This document shows positions 10,590 through 22,601 of a stretch of 64,000 nt of DNA, one piece after another (position 1 is the stretch's first letter; every line of letters starts with the position of its first letter). Position numbers and translations under genes: made by a program. The notes under the pieces are model-generated. The model ran no database searches. It was not told where the DNA came from and worked only from the letters and a program-made list of their open reading frames with translations. Source of the DNA: Tricholoma matsutake (Eukaryota; Basidiomycota; Agaricomycetes; Agaricales; Tricholomataceae); contig AP026541.1 of assembly GCA_026075535.2 (NCBI GenBank), positions 3,720,001-3,784,000 of the forward strand, written 5' to 3'.

Positions 10590-12020
10590 AACACATGATG
10601 ACCCTATTTGGCAGGGTTGTCGGGAATGTGGGTATCGTCGAGCTTCAATGATGAAATGTGGGTCTCATTGAGGGTTGACGAGGATGCAGGTAGCTTGACA
10701 TCCACCAATATGGCCCATATGTAATCGGGCATAATTGACACGGGAATCTCGTGCTCGTAGTCAGGTGCAGAGGACAGTAGGGTGGTCTTGTGGTGGGAAA
10801 CCATCAAGGGCAATTGAGTTAGGGGGGTCTCAGGGGAATTCCCCAGAGTGGAGGTATCAGTTGTCTGCCCTTCATCAAAGGGGACAGATGGGAAGTGTGT
10901 TTTCTCAATGGGGAGTGTTTCACTGTTGGAGGAGGAGATGGAGTTGGTGGTGTCACTGTTGTCGTCTGGGTCTCTAACTTTTCATGCCTTGGTAGACGAG
11001 ACAATGGGAGCAGAGCTAATGGGTGGCTTGTGCCCGTCAAGTGGTTTTCCAGCAGCGACACGCCGCACCCTCTTCAAGGCCTTCTTCTGGCCTTGAGTCG
11101 CCTTCTGGATGAAGAAGGTCTCGCTGAACCAATCATGGTTAGAGTCATCCATGGGAGAGGTGCTTGCGTGCATGGAAGTGGAGAGTCCACTGGAGAATCC
11201 AGAGGAGGTAGCAGTTGAAATCATTGATTCAGGGCAGAGTTGCCCTGAATAAGGAGGAACTCCACCCCTGGTGGGAGCAGTAGACTCTCTTTTTCTTTTT
11301 CATTGTGGCTCTCAAAGAGCCATGTTACTGGGCCTGGTGACCCACCACTGGGGTTCAGTCATCAGAGGAGCATCCTCTGAATGAGCATTTGGAAGTTGCT
11401 GCAGACATCGCACAATGTCTGCAGTGGTGGTAGACTCTTCCGACCAGGAGGAGTTTGCAGTGGCCATCACTGTGAGCCAGCTGATGGCATAGTGGAAACC
11501 TTCTTGAACTTCCACGTCCAAGATTCCCATAGAGGTGAGATGTCTTACAACATCCTCTAAGGAGGCTTGCTGGTTGCTTATTGGCATAGTCTGCTAACGA
11601 CGCATGGGGGACAGAGGGAGGTGGTCCCACTCTCAAATCTGTTGGTACAAGCCCAGCATAGCAAATACCTCCATAATATGAAGGTACAGATGAGTTTTGA
11701 CCTCAGGGGAGAGCCCTGAAGGAATCTGTTGATGGAGCAGGAGTTGTCCTCTGACATGAGGGAGAGAGACCCTCTGTTTGTCCAAAAGGGTACCAGGGTG
11801 GTGTCTCCACTGCTACAGGTGTCAGTGCATGAACTGTGCCCATGTTTCAGCTGAGTCCAGGAGCAAGGGTTGCTCCATGTGATTAGGATCATTGAGTCAG
11901 TGCAATCCTCGTGCTGACTGCATCTCAACTGGGAGCCAACTGGGTAACCTCCAGTGGGCAAGGGCATAACTCATCAGGGGTATTCAAGCCCCTGCAGGAG
12001 TGTCATTGATGAAGCACATG
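10590..12020 (-). pseudogene. Degraded minus-strand coding relic of unknown family
   Basis: Reading the minus strand from about 12020 to 10600, coding-like protein can be followed through several stops and frame changes. Patches are at 11967-11600, 11587-11312 (ASLEDVVRHLTSMGILDVEV) and 11224-10982, then a Ser/Pro/Thr-rich tail. It resembles the N-terminal part of a retroelement or a host gene with a hydrophilic tail, but I cannot name it. It lies between hAT element A and duplicated block copy 2. The plus-strand frames in this stretch are shadows. Confidence 0.3.
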
Positions 12021-12025
12021 TACTT

Positions 12026-12951
12026 GTTGTGAGTTGCTCTCAGCCTATCCAAGACTGAACTATTCATTCAATGTCATCTCATTTTTCAGCTCAAGAATTG
12101 TTTTTCCACTAGCAACATTTTCCAGACTATCATGCCATTGGAGCCCTCACTCATGGTATTTTCTGGTCTGTTCCCTTCTTCTTGACCTCTGGGATCCTTT
12201 ATGGTGTTGTTTTTTTCTCATTTGCCATCCTGCAGCACTGCTTCTTTGTGCCAAGAATTCCTATTGGTACAAATCCCAGTGCAGCTCATTTCTTGATGCC
12301 TTCAAGCAGGCAGTTAAATTGTACATGGAGATAGGATTTGAGAAGAATGGAGAGAATGCAGTTAAAGTATTGGGAGACTGGCCTGTTACTAAACATGAAC
12401 AGGAGATATATAGGTCTGCACTGACCAACATTCTTTTGGAACATCGTCTTTGTGCATCTAATAGTGTCCTGATTACAATCTGTTTCTAATTGTTATTGTT
12501 CCTAGAGTAATAAAGTGTCACTCAATGCAATACATGACCAGAGCCAAGAAATGTCTGTGATTATGGAGCAAACTGTTATCAGATTATGTATATGACATGA
12601 ATATATGGCATGAATATTGTCCAACAATTAACTTTGCAGCACTGAGCTTGTGACTGAGCTTGTGACTTCCTGCTTACAACTTGCCGAAGGTCACAATGCT
12701 GGTGTACAGTGTAAAATTAGTGGTTTATGAAATTATTAGATCAGACATGATGATGAATTGGAAAGAAAGCAAGCCATATGACTTGCAAAAAGAGGAGGTC
12801 CTCAGCCAGTGGCAGAATGCAAAAAAAAAATGCCATTTTTTTTTCAAGCCACCCAGTAGACACCTCCCCTCTTTCTATATATGGATATATTAGTTCTGAT
12901 TTGGTATGTCACTCTGACTTCACAGTGGAATGTTTCTATTCTAGTGATAAC
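12026..12951 (+). pseudogene. Unknown gene segment, copy 2 of the duplicated block
   Basis: This is the second copy of the segment at 7768-8742. The open stretch ending at TAA 12487-12489 keeps FLDAFKQAVKLYMEIG, NGENAVKVLGDWPV and EIYRSALTNILLEHR. Before it there is a single GTGAGTTGCTCTCAG unit (near 12028) where copy 1 has the whole minisatellite, so array growth happened after or independently of the duplication. The copy is interrupted at 12951 by a solo LTR and resumes at 13593 with AATAACTGGCACATTC, matching the end of copy 1. Confidence 0.5.
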
Positions 12952-13592
12952 TGTTACAATTTTCCTTGTAACTCATGGAACCCGATGCATCTGACGATCC
13001 CCTCTAGACAGGAGGCACTCCCTGACTCATGCCTGAGGCATGCCCTTGACATTGGACTCTCACTATCGACATGCTGCACCGCAGCACTCCTTGACATTGG
13101 ATCCTTGACATTGGATCTGTGACATTGGACACCTCATGCTTACTTCTTATTGTTTCCTGACAGGCTGTGCCACAGCACTCTGTGACATCGGATGCCTCAT
13201 GCAAGGCATGAGGGCTATTGTTTCTATTCTTACTTGATATGAATCTACCTTTCCAATTGGACAATAGAGACCTCCCTCCTAGTATAAGTACTGCGACTTG
13301 TAGTAGGGATGTGCTTAGTTTAGATCTAGGCAATCTACAGCCTTAACCTGCAAACTTGCAGGCTTACTCAAAACTACTAAGGAAGCCCCTTAGTATGTGA
13401 ACTTATTCGAAACCACTAAGGAAGCCCCTTAGTGCATGAACATGGATGACTCTATGCAGAAGGCCTGCTAGAGTGCACTATCTACTTTATGTCGGATGCC
13501 CCGAGTAAAGACTAGTGCTGAATGACTCAACGAGGAAGCACCTTGTTGAATGACATCAACTAGATTGAGTGGTTGAGGCTTCGCCCTTAACA
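12952..13592. mobile_element. Solo LTR (641 bp), TGTTAC...TTAACA
   Basis: It starts TGTTACAATTTTCC and ends CCCTTAACA, flanked by an exact 5-bp target duplication ATAAC (12947-12951 and 13593-13597). The uninterrupted sequence in block copy 1 (CTAGCAATAACTGGCACATT near 8700) is the empty site. The interior holds TGACATTGGA repeats, a TATAAG box near 13280 and CACTAAGGAAGCCCC repeats. No internal retroelement region remains, so it arose by LTR-LTR recombination. A relative in the other orientation lies at 57965-58617. Confidence 0.85.
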
Positions 13593-13619
13593 ATAACTGG
13601 CACATTCAGAGGCACATGT

Positions 13620-13960
13620 CTACTAGTACTACTTGCTATTCAGATTTTGTGATGTTTGGACTGGCTATTTGCCTTGCAACATGCACAAGCCCAGTTCTTT
13701 GGAGCAAATTCATAATTCATACACTCACAATGAAACTAAAGGTTTATCGCTTGAGAAGCATTGAAGAAGAAAGAAATAAAAGGCTTACCCAAATGGTCTT
13801 GCAACCTGGAACTTTACACTTCATCACCATATCATGTTCCTCAATCTGAGTTTTGGATACCTCCAGCATTTATAGCCCTTCAGATCTATTTGTCTTATCT
13901 TGTGAACCCTCCACTCCTTGAATATGTTTTCAGAGTCTATAGTGTTGCCATAGCTTAAGC
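13620..13960. other. Stretch with no assigned gene
   Basis: AT-rich sequence between the duplicated block and the foldback element. Short open frames on the plus strand show no family signal. I see no feature here that I can support. Confidence 0.3.
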
Positions 13961-13963
13961 TGA

Positions 13964-14286
13964 CTTAAGCTGAGGTTTTTTGCTATCTTGGGAAATAAAT
14001 TACATAAAATTACCAAAATATTTGAGGAGCTAGATCCCATCAAAAGCTGAGGGGTCTACTGCCAACTCTAAGCGATCAGAGAAGCCATTCCCGAGATATT
14101 TAAGCAGCTTTGAAATAGCTCAAGCTAATCCATTTTAGAGCTGTTTCAAATATCTCAGGAATGGCTTCTCCAATCACTTAGAGTTTGGCAGGAGACCCCT
14201 CAGCTTTTGATGGGATCTAGCTCCTCAAATATTTTGGTAATTCTTTGTAATTTATTTCTCAAGATAGCAAAAAACCTCAGCTTAAG
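13964..14286. repeat. Long inverted repeat (foldback), arms about 150 bp
   Basis: The left arm begins CTTAAGCTGAGGTTTTTTGC and the right arm ends with its inverse at 14286. The arms agree at about 90 percent over roughly 150 bp and leave a short loop around 14120. Ends and size fit a foldback MITE. I could not fix its target duplication, because TTAAGCTG occurs more than once at both edges. Confidence 0.8.
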
Positions 14287-14289
14287 CTG

Positions 14290-14932
14290 TGGTAACCCTA
14301 GACTCAGAGATATGATTGTGACTTGAGCTGGGAGTTGGGCAAGCAGATGACATTAGGGTTGTTTACAGTTGGCATTTTTGATTCATTTTTCACTCATTTT
14401 TCAATCATTTTCTATTTCATTTTGATTCCATTTTTCTCAAGAATGGAACTGAGAATGAATGAAAAATGAATGTAAAATGGAACCCTACTCTTGCTTTTGT
14501 AAAAAGGGAACCAAAAAATGATCATTTTTCATCTTTTTGGCACTATGCCTGGCAAGAAAAATGCATTTTTGCTCCATTTTTCTAAATTTTCCTTCCCAGG
14601 GTGTTCACAGTAATCATTTTTCATGTCATTTTCCATTCCATTTTCTGTTCCCTTTTGTTTGTTCCTCTGCCAAATACATGAAAATGAGCTGAAAATGAGT
14701 TTGAAAATGAGCCAAAAATGGCCTAAAATGGCTACTGTGAACACCCCTATTGACCACTCATCCTTGTCAGCTTTGACTAATAACAGGTTGCTTATGGCAC
14801 CAACTCAGTATTCTGATGATTCCAACATAGCATGGTTTGCAATGGGTGTTGCTATCATAGCTGTGTTTAAAGAAAAGTCTGTGTGTTGAATTATAGATGT
14901 GTTAGAATGAGTGTGTGGCAGTGGTGTGATGA
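14290..14932. other. A/T-rich stretch with GAAAATGA/TCATTTT runs
   Basis: Repeats of TCATTTTTC and AAAATGGAA in both orientations (14380-14730) form imperfect inverted repeats. GTGTTCACAGT at 14599-14609 and ACTGTGAACAC at 14734-14744 are inverted copies, suggesting another small palindromic element of about 150 bp. No gene is supported. Confidence 0.35.
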
Positions 14933-15128
14933 TGGAAGGAAGGATGGGGCTTCCAACACTCAGAGGATGCACAAATGAAGTGAACATAGTATGGATTCAA
15001 GAGAGAGTGAAACTAATACAATGTGATCATATGATAATGATGAGAAATGACACATGATACGCAAGTGATCATGATATGGATAGGATTGTGACAGGATTGG
15101 GACATGTTGTAAGAGAGACTCTCTTACA
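14933..15128 (-). repeat. 3' LTR of gypsy element 1
   Basis: 196 bp, about 95 percent identical to 22602-22797 by eye. Reading on the minus strand it starts TGTAAGAGAG. Confidence 0.9.
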
Positions 15129-15737
15129 CTCTCTCATTCTCCAAAAAATTCCTGTTACTCTCCATGTGCTGATGCCCATTTTGCAAGTGCTTCCATATCC
15201 AACAGTTCAGATTGTGGTAACCAAAGATCCAACTCAGGCCCATAGCCATGCCAATGGATGAGGTATTGTTTTCCCCAACTGCATGGTCACTTGTCAATGA
15301 TGTCCTCAATGAAATATTCTGTTGAGCCATCCTCAGTGATGATTGGCCCTGGGCATTCAAGTTCTTGTGACAGGAAGAGTGTTGCATTGTTGTTTTGATG
15401 GGGTTGTAGCTGGGAAACATGGAACATGGGATATTGTTTTGCCAATTCATGGAAGTCAAGTTTGTAGGTCAAAGACTCCAGATAGGCCTCTAGAATTTTG
15501 AACAGTCCATCCCATCTCGGCATGAGCTTCGCCACCCTGCTGTCCTTTGCCTGCATGTATTCCCTTCATCTGCGGGCAGTCATCAACATCACCCAGTCTC
15601 CCACTGTGAGTTCAGGTTCTGGGTTATGGTCCTTGTTGGCATGGTGAGCTTGGGATATCTTTGCTGCCAGCATGGCATCTTGGGCACCCTGAACATTGTT
15701 TTCCATTGTTTCTAGAAGGTCTCTCACTGATTCAGTA
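15129..15737 (-). pseudogene. Gypsy 1 integrase C-terminus and chromodomain-like tail
   Basis: Minus-strand reading gives MPRWDGLFKILEAY and FHVSQLQPHQ, the usual integrase C-terminal SH3-like region. A tail with YLIHWHGYGPELDLWLP follows, a chromodomain signature with aromatic cage residues. Stops break the frame. It is cut upstream by the hAT element at 15746. Confidence 0.75.
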
Positions 15738-15745
15738 GCTGCGGC

Positions 15746-16583
15746 TAGAGTTTAAGGGTCCAGTCCAGTTCAGTTTTTTGACCCAAAATGGAAAGACCAC
15801 AACCTAAACCGGTCCAGGACCGACCCAGATACTGCTAGGACTGAACTGGACCACCTAGGACTGGTCCTTTCTGGTTAAAAGACCAAAAAAGACCAGTTAA
15901 GACTGGTTCAGACTGATGTTTTGTTGTGAAATTTGTCGTACTAATATAACCCATATGTATCTTAGTAGATATTACCTGGACCGTATAACTATTGTATGGA
16001 TGGATAGATATTGTAATTCCCCATCTTTTGGTCCAACTTTTAAGAGATTTCATTAAGATTTGACTTGGCTATGATCAATATAAATGTACATCTACTAAAT
16101 GACTCATGACAAACACCAAGAAATGTAATGTGGCAACCATAAATTATGTGATGCCTAGCATGCATTGACAAATAATGGGAGTATTATTATGCATGTTAGT
16201 CCTATGTTCATCAATAGAGTCAAGCAAAACATCAACATATGAGTAAGATGAAATGAAAGTCAATCTGATATGACAAAATACTCATACAAAAATAGATTTG
16301 GTTATATCTTGCTCAATTCTTAATGGTTTTTTATGAACCAGAGGTCGAATTCACCGCATTTTATGTGGGAACATGGTACGATATGCGTTTTCATGATAAA
16401 ACTGGTCTTAACTGGTTTAAACCAGTTTTCTTCGGTTTTATGACATTTTTCAAAATGGAAAGACTGGTAACTGGACTGCAAAAGACCAGTCCATAAATAG
16501 ACTGCTGGTCCAGTCTTTTCCGGTCCAATTCAGTCCAATCTCGGTCTTTTTTTTGGTCCTATGGACTGGACCCTTCAACTCTA
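15746..16583. mobile_element. hAT-type non-autonomous element B (838 bp)
   Basis: Ends are TAGAGTTTAAGGGTCC and GGACCCTTCAACTCTA. The 8-bp target duplication is GCTGCGGC/ACTGCGGC (15738-15745 and 16584-16591), 7 of 8 matching. It sits inside the integrase region of gypsy 1. Sub-terminal repeats of ACTGGTC/GACCAGT face both ways. No coding capacity is seen. It is closest to element G at 52240-53067 in size and interior (ATTTGT.GTACTAATATAACCCA). Confidence 0.87.
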
Positions 16584-16591
16584 ACTGCGGC

Positions 16592-17600
16592 ATCATCCTG
16601 GGGTGATATAGGTGGCATCACAGGATTATTAAGGAGAGGGGGTAGTAATTGAGGGGAACACCCAGTTTTTAGGATGAAAGGGGAGTAGCCAGTAGATGCA
16701 TTGATGGTATTCATTATATCAAAAGTACTTTTGGTAGTGACCGTGCCCAACCCTTCTGATTGCATTTGATGTGATACCTGAGGCACTGCACCACCGTTTT
16801 GTTTGTTTGTTCTGATGAGCCATCTGTTTTGGGATGATACAATGTCGATAGTTTGTGTTTGATTCTGGTCAGCTTCATTAATGCCTTCCAGAACTTTGAA
16901 ATAAACAACTTGTTGCAGTCACTGATGATTTCGATGGGGCACCCATTCTCGCAGTACCATTTGTCGAAGAAGATGTTCATGAATTCCTCTGCTGTGATAG
17001 TGTTCATGGATGCTGCAAGCTGTATGTCTGCTCCCAGATGATCTGTCATCGTGATGATTTCATTGAACCCATCGTCTAAAGGCAGCAGTCCAATGAAGTC
17101 AATTGCAACCAAGTCAAACCAGTGGTCAGGGATGGGGAGCAGATGCAGAGGGCTGGGAGTCATGTGGGTTTGCGATTTGTTTCATTGGCAGTTTGTGCAC
17201 ATAGGTACATATGCAGACAGGAGGTCCTTTCTCATGTTCAGCCAATAAAATCTGTTTTGCAAGGAAGCATAAGATTTTTCCCCACCAAAATGACCAAGAT
17301 GGTCATGTGCAAGGCAGTAGAGAGATTTGTGGAGGTCCAGGTATTTCAGGATGATGATGCATGAACCTACAAACAGTAGGCCATTTTGTAGTTTAATGTT
17401 GAGTTTGTTGTCAATAACTCCTCGTTTGAGGTCATCCATGATTCCCGCACACCAGGTGTCTTCGGCATAGCCCTTTCAAATTTTGGTGAAAAGTGTGGGG
17501 TCATTTTCGATGGAGAAAATCATGGTGATGGTTAAGGGTTCTGCATCTGTGACAGGCATTTGTGATAGTGCATTGGCCACTGTATTGTCTTCTCCTCTTA
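16592..17600 (-). pseudogene. Gypsy 1 integrase (zinc-binding and catalytic core)
   Basis: Minus strand: an H2C2-like segment with HDHLGHFGGEK and MCTNCQ, then a core with VAIDFIGLLP, IISDCNKLFISKFW and LSTLYHPKTDGSSEQTN (the DDE-type core). Stops occur near 17190 and 17475. Upstream, the frame joins RNase H across the hAT element at 17609-19110. Confidence 0.8.
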
Positions 17601-17608
17601 TGTAAGTT

Positions 17609-19110
17609 TAGGGTGTAGCACGGGTATGGGTAAACCCGCGGTAAACAGCCCACAGGTTTGACAGGTATGGGTATGGTTGCTGAAATGCCGGACCTGTGAC
17701 ATACCATACCCGTGTCATGGGTATTGATGGGTTGCTTGAATTGCCGGATCTGGCCGTTACCAGTACACTGATCAAACATGACTTTTACCTCTTCAACCAT
17801 GCTTGACTTTGCATCGCCCATCATAATAGTAAGTTTTTTTGTTTCTTTCAACTAACTAGATGTTCTTTGTCTAGATTACAGTGTCAGGTCAACAATGGTA
17901 AGTTGTTTGTTTGTTTCAATTAACTAACTGTTTGATTTTCTACATTACAGTGATTTGTACTACTTGACAACGATGGAGACGATGAACAACCCAGCACCCA
18001 CCCCAGCCCTGCGAGCCACTGCTTGTGGGGTGGATTGCAAGTGCTAGCAGCCGACGATAGGGAAGGGAACAACAAACGATGAACAGGAGATGGGGATGAG
18101 GATGAGGAACCACGAGGGGGAGAGGACAACAATGAACAACAAACCACCACCACCACTGCACCCCCAACTGCCGCCGCGAGCGACTGCTCATGGGGTAGAA
18201 ACGAGGAGCAACAAGGGCAGGGATGACGACAAGGGCACGGCAATGGGGATGAGGACGAGGTGCAAGAATAGCACACGAGGACCACTGCAGGAGATGGAGG
18301 CGCGGCGTACGGCAAGGAAAACCAACAAAAGGGCCCAAGAGACGTCATAGGTAAGTTTTTCCCCCCTCGATTCATTTTTTTTTGTTACTAACAAAGCTTT
18401 TACAACGATGGCAATGACTGGCACCACCTGACCCACCCCCACCACTGCAACGAGCTCCTGCTCATGGGGTGGTTAGGTGGTAGCACAACCATACGCCTAC
18501 AATAAGGGCCACAAGGACCACGATGAGGGCGATGACCATGACTCCCAACTAACCACAATGGGGGAGAGGAGCGCTGCCCATAAGGGGCAGGGGACCATGA
18601 CGATGGTGGGAGGCAATGAGTGGGAATCCAAAGGGCACCACTGCGAAGAAGGGGGATGCGACGACCTCTCACCCTTGCCGAGACGGCGGGTTTTTTCTTT
18701 TGTAGTATTGTATAGAATCATTAAGTAAATAAATCCCTCCAGAATCAAATCCCATTGTTCATATCTTTTCTTACATGAGATTGATCATGTGGGTGTATAT
18801 CAATAAGTAATGGAGGATTGTGTTAATTCAAATTTAACAAAAAAATCATAGCTTAGGTATTGTGTACAGGGTGTAGTTAAGTTAGTTAAGGGCTTATACA
18901 ATACAAATACAGGATGTTTAACAGCATAGAACATCAAATACGAGGCAAAAATCCATGGTGTATATATGTGGTGTCACACCTGCAGTGTTTCATGACAGAC
19001 CGTGGTAAAAACCTGTCACCACGGTTGCGGTGTTAGAACAGGTGTGGTGTTGGCAGGTGCAGGTGCAGTGTGTGAAATCTTACCCACGGTGTGACCCGTG
19101 CTACACCCTA
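17609..19110. mobile_element. hAT-type non-autonomous element C (1502 bp)
   Basis: Ends are TAGGGTGTAGCACGGGT and its inverse ACCCGTGCTACACCCTA. The 8-bp target duplication TGTAAGTT is exact (17601-17608 and 19111-19118). It lies in the RNase H/integrase linker of gypsy 1, where SITYI and RGEDNT become continuous once it is removed. The interior (17990-18690) is GC-rich with GAGCCACTGCTTG-type hairpins and a GGGCCCAAGAG...GGTAAGTTTTT module near 18329. Long frames in it look like low-complexity artefacts. Confidence 0.9.
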
Positions 19111-20537
19111 TGTAAGTTATGGAGTATTCATACTGGGACAGGTATTCCATCCACCAGGCCTGTCTCAGTGAAAGGTCCTTTTGCATGTCAAAGTTCTGGA
19201 GCATTTTGTGGTCTGTATAAATGTGAATGTGTGTGCTGAGGAGGTCGATGCACCATTTGGTGATCACACACATGATGCTTAGCATCTCCTGTTTGTGAAC
19301 TGGGTAGTGGAGCTCAGCACCCTTCAGTTGTTGGCTTTCGAATGCCACAGGCCTGGAGGTTTCCCATGTTTCACCAAATGAAAGCATGGCTCCCATTCGA
19401 CATTTACTGGCATTGCAAGTGATGTAAATTCTGTTGTTACCCAGATTCTGGTGGTTGATAGATGTTAGGCAGTCTCAGCCCAGTACCAGACTTTGATGGC
19501 TTTGAAGGCATGCTGGTGATGAGAACTCCACAGGAAAATTTTTTTGTTACATTCCTTTTTCGTTAAAGGTGTCAGGATGGCTTTGTGTTCAGCGAGGGCT
19601 GGGAGGAATATACTGATGTAATGAATGAGTCTTAGGAACTGTTGAACTTGTTTTGCAGATGTGGGTGATGGCCAGTTTAAAACTCTTTCTATTTTTGAAC
19701 CATCTGCCTCGATTCCCTGCACCAATATGTGGTGACCAAGGAAGTCAATTTCTGTTGCAAATAAATTGGATTTCTTGAGTGAGCAATAAAGTTGAGCCAC
19801 TTGAAGGGCTTCCAATACACGAGTGATGTTCATATGATGTTCTGCTAGTGACAATGACCAAATGATGATGTGGTCTAAGTATATGTGGCAAATTTTTCCT
19901 ATGAGATCTGAGAGTGTGAGAGTAACCTGGCGCTGATGTATTGTGGGGGAATTTCATAGTTCCATTGGCATTACTACCCATTCCCATAACCTGAATGGGG
20001 TGAGCATTGCTGTGTATTTGATGTGATTGGGATGTACCAATGTCTGAAAAAAAGAGTTAGTCATGTCAATTTTGCCCCAGATCTTTCCCCAGGAGCAATC
20101 AGCAAGAATGTTGTCAATTCACAGAAGTGGATAGTTGTCTGGTACTGTGAGGTTGTTTAGTTTTCTGTAATTGTTCACCCATCTTGGAAGCATGGTAGGG
20201 TCAGCTTTGGGGATGATGAATGATGGTGATGTGTATGGTGATAAAGATGGTCGAATTCATCCAGCTGCCACATGCTGATCGATTAGGGTTTTCCACCCTT
20301 CTCAGGACAAGAGTATGCATGGCCCATGGAGATAGGCTGGCCAGGTTTGATTTCTATGTGGTGGTAGACGTCTGTGGGTAACTTCACGGCATGTGGAATA
20401 TCTGTAGGGAAATGATCCTTGAACGATTTCTTATATTTTGCATCAAGCAATTGGAGGATCTTTTCTCCTGCCAGTTGGTTCAGATGGATGCCACAATGTC
20501 TGGGGATTCTGTCATGTGTTCTTCCAGGTTGAAGCAT
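19111..20537 (-). pseudogene. Gypsy 1 reverse transcriptase and RNase H
   Basis: Minus strand: an RT start near 20400-20290 with HHIEIKPGQP, then (in another frame) IYLDHIIIWS at the catalytic YxDD position, with H in place of the second D. IDFLGHHILVQGIEAD and NWPSPTSAKQVQQFLRL follow. RNase H has PVAFESQQLKGAE and YPVHKQEMLSI, then IYTDHKMLQNF. The H at the catalytic position and the frameshifts mean the polymerase is dead. Confidence 0.82.
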
Positions 20538-20584
20538 TTCATATTCTCTTCGAAGACAGCCAACAATTCACAATGAACCAGGCA

Positions 20585-21311
20585 TCAGAGTTTTTGTGTC
20601 TGTTCTTGACCACTTTTGATTGCTTTTATTTCAGCTTGGTGGTGCTGGTGTGGAGAGGGTATGGGTTTACATGGGGTAATGCATGGTGGATTGAGAAGGT
20701 CATAGTTACTTTCTTTGGCTATGGCCATACATAGTTCTGCGTTGAAAACTATCTTGTTCTTCACCAAGAAATTGAGACCCAAAATAAGGTTTGTGTGCAA
20801 ATTTGGACAGATAATGGCATTAACAACATGGGATTTCCATGCAGAGTCTGGGAATTGCAGGTGTACTTTACAATATTCATCTAAAACAGTGATAGAGTCT
20901 GAAGTTTTCTTTCTTTCTACGAAGGCGCCCGAGACCAAGAGAGGTTTGAAAAGCTTGAGGTGTGGCAGGCACATGATATTCAGCAAATTCAGATGAAATC
21001 AGCACTGGAGTAGAACCATGGTCAATGAGGGTGCAGATCAGAGTGGGGGCGCATGTTGCTGGGGCATCAATACAGCAATTCCACCAAAGGTGGCTAGGAA
21101 ACAAAAGGTTATGGTTCATGTACTCGTCAGTTTTGTCCTCACCAAGGATGAAATCTCCTTCATCACTATCATCACCAAAAACCGCTGCCACAATGGTGGC
21201 TCCTTGCTTCTTCTCAAATGCTGGTTTGGCTTTCAGCACGTTGGCCAGCATCACATTTTTACATGTGTTGTGACTTGGGCATTCATCTGGGGCAAGGGTT
21301 GTGACCTGCAT
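20585..21311 (-). pseudogene. Gypsy 1 zinc-knuckle remnant and aspartic protease
   Basis: Minus strand: CTLIDHGSTPVLIS is the retroviral-type protease motif in the variant LIDHGS that is common in fungal gypsy elements. Downstream NLILGLNFLVKNKI matches the protease flap end ILG(L/M)xFL. Upstream CKNVMLANVLKAK may be a decayed knuckle. A frame change near 20960 separates the halves. Confidence 0.7.
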
Positions 21312-21319
21312 AGAAAATT

Positions 21320-22400
21320 CTGCAGCAGAAACAGCCCAGATTCTCCTCCAAGAGCAACTTCTCAGCTTGTGTGAGTTTGGGAGTGAAGGTCTTTGCCAAT
21401 GGTTGCGAGGTGGATGGGGTTGTGGATGAAGAAGGGGGTTGGGAATGTGGAAGTCAATGCTTTGGTGGTCATTTTACTGGTCTGTCCTGGATTCCTGCCT
21501 CTTTCCATTGCAATTTTGAGCCATTCGGCCTGTTTGTTCACCAGTTCAACATCAAGCAAGTGCACATGTTCAATCCAGGTGTCAAGATCCATGATTTTGT
21601 CAAGATCCTGGTGGGTGTTGTGGGTGTTGTACAAAATTTTCAGTGCAGGGGAGAGTCTTGGAACAAAGTGGGCATGTAGCTTGTCCTCTTCAATATGGTA
21701 GTCTGATTTTGCGAGTCTGAGCTCCAAGTTAGCCTCCTGTACTGTTTTGGTCCATGTCAGGAATGGGACTAGACCCTGCATTGCAATTTGCGCTGAAATT
21801 AGATCATCTTCCAATTACAGGGGAGGAATTTTTTCTTGAATTTGATCATGAAGAGTGGGAAGGTGAAGGCCATGAGACAGGCATGGTTGGCATTGACCCA
21901 AGACTGGACTGAGGAGCTTTCAAAGTTGTAGATGACGGCCATGATGCGGTCATTCTCTGCCACAGATTTGTGCTGGAAGTAATGGTGGCAGGTGTTCTTG
22001 AAAATGCACATAGCCGCAATGGTTACATGGCCAGCAGAGAGGATGGGGGCATGGCTCATGGACTATTGTTGTACCATGGCAGGTGCGTAGGAAATTTCTG
22101 GTGACATGTAGGGCAGGCAAGACAGGGTGGTTTCTGGTTCAGAGTCAGATGAGCAGGAGGATGTGGGACATGGAACAGAGTGGGTGACTGTATGCGTGGG
22201 TGGCAGAGAGGGTGTGAGAGGGGGAAGAGAGGTCTGTGCAGAGGATGAGGATGAGGAGGGATACTAGGCAAGGCATGTGTGGCTGTGAGTGGTGAGCAGC
22301 CAAGGTGTCAAGGGTTTTCGAGACAGTTTGTAGGGGTTTCTGGCAGTTACAAGTAGAAGGCGATAATGTGGTTTTTTTGAGTGATTTTTCCAATGTTGAG
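21320..22400 (-). pseudogene. Gypsy 1 gag
   Basis: Minus-strand frames at 22393-22145 (Ser/Pro/Thr-rich N-terminus), 22059-21799 (MAVIYNFESSSVQSWV) and 21814-21362 (SLVPFLTW...LHAHFVPRL...QAEWLKIAMERGRNPG) fit the gag position and composition. The alignment to known capsid folds is weak; the call rests on position between the 5' LTR and the protease. Confidence 0.6.
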
Positions 22401-22601
22401 GTTTATATATGGTGTTCGAGTGGGTCACTGTGCATCATTCATTTGTTGTGGTACTAGGCAGTGATGTATCCCAGGGGGGAGTTATGCAGTGGAGTTGTGC
22501 AAGAAGCAGTTGATAGGTGGGTGAGTTTCCATATTAGGTATTTCACAGGAATAGGCGACTGGACTGATCACCCTGTGGTCATGTCTGCTTCAAAAAAAAA
22601 G

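Noticed and set aside
18090..18445. Arg/Thr/Glu-rich and Pro/Ser-rich frames in element C
   Set aside because: Low-complexity GC-rich interior of a hAT element with no conserved feature.
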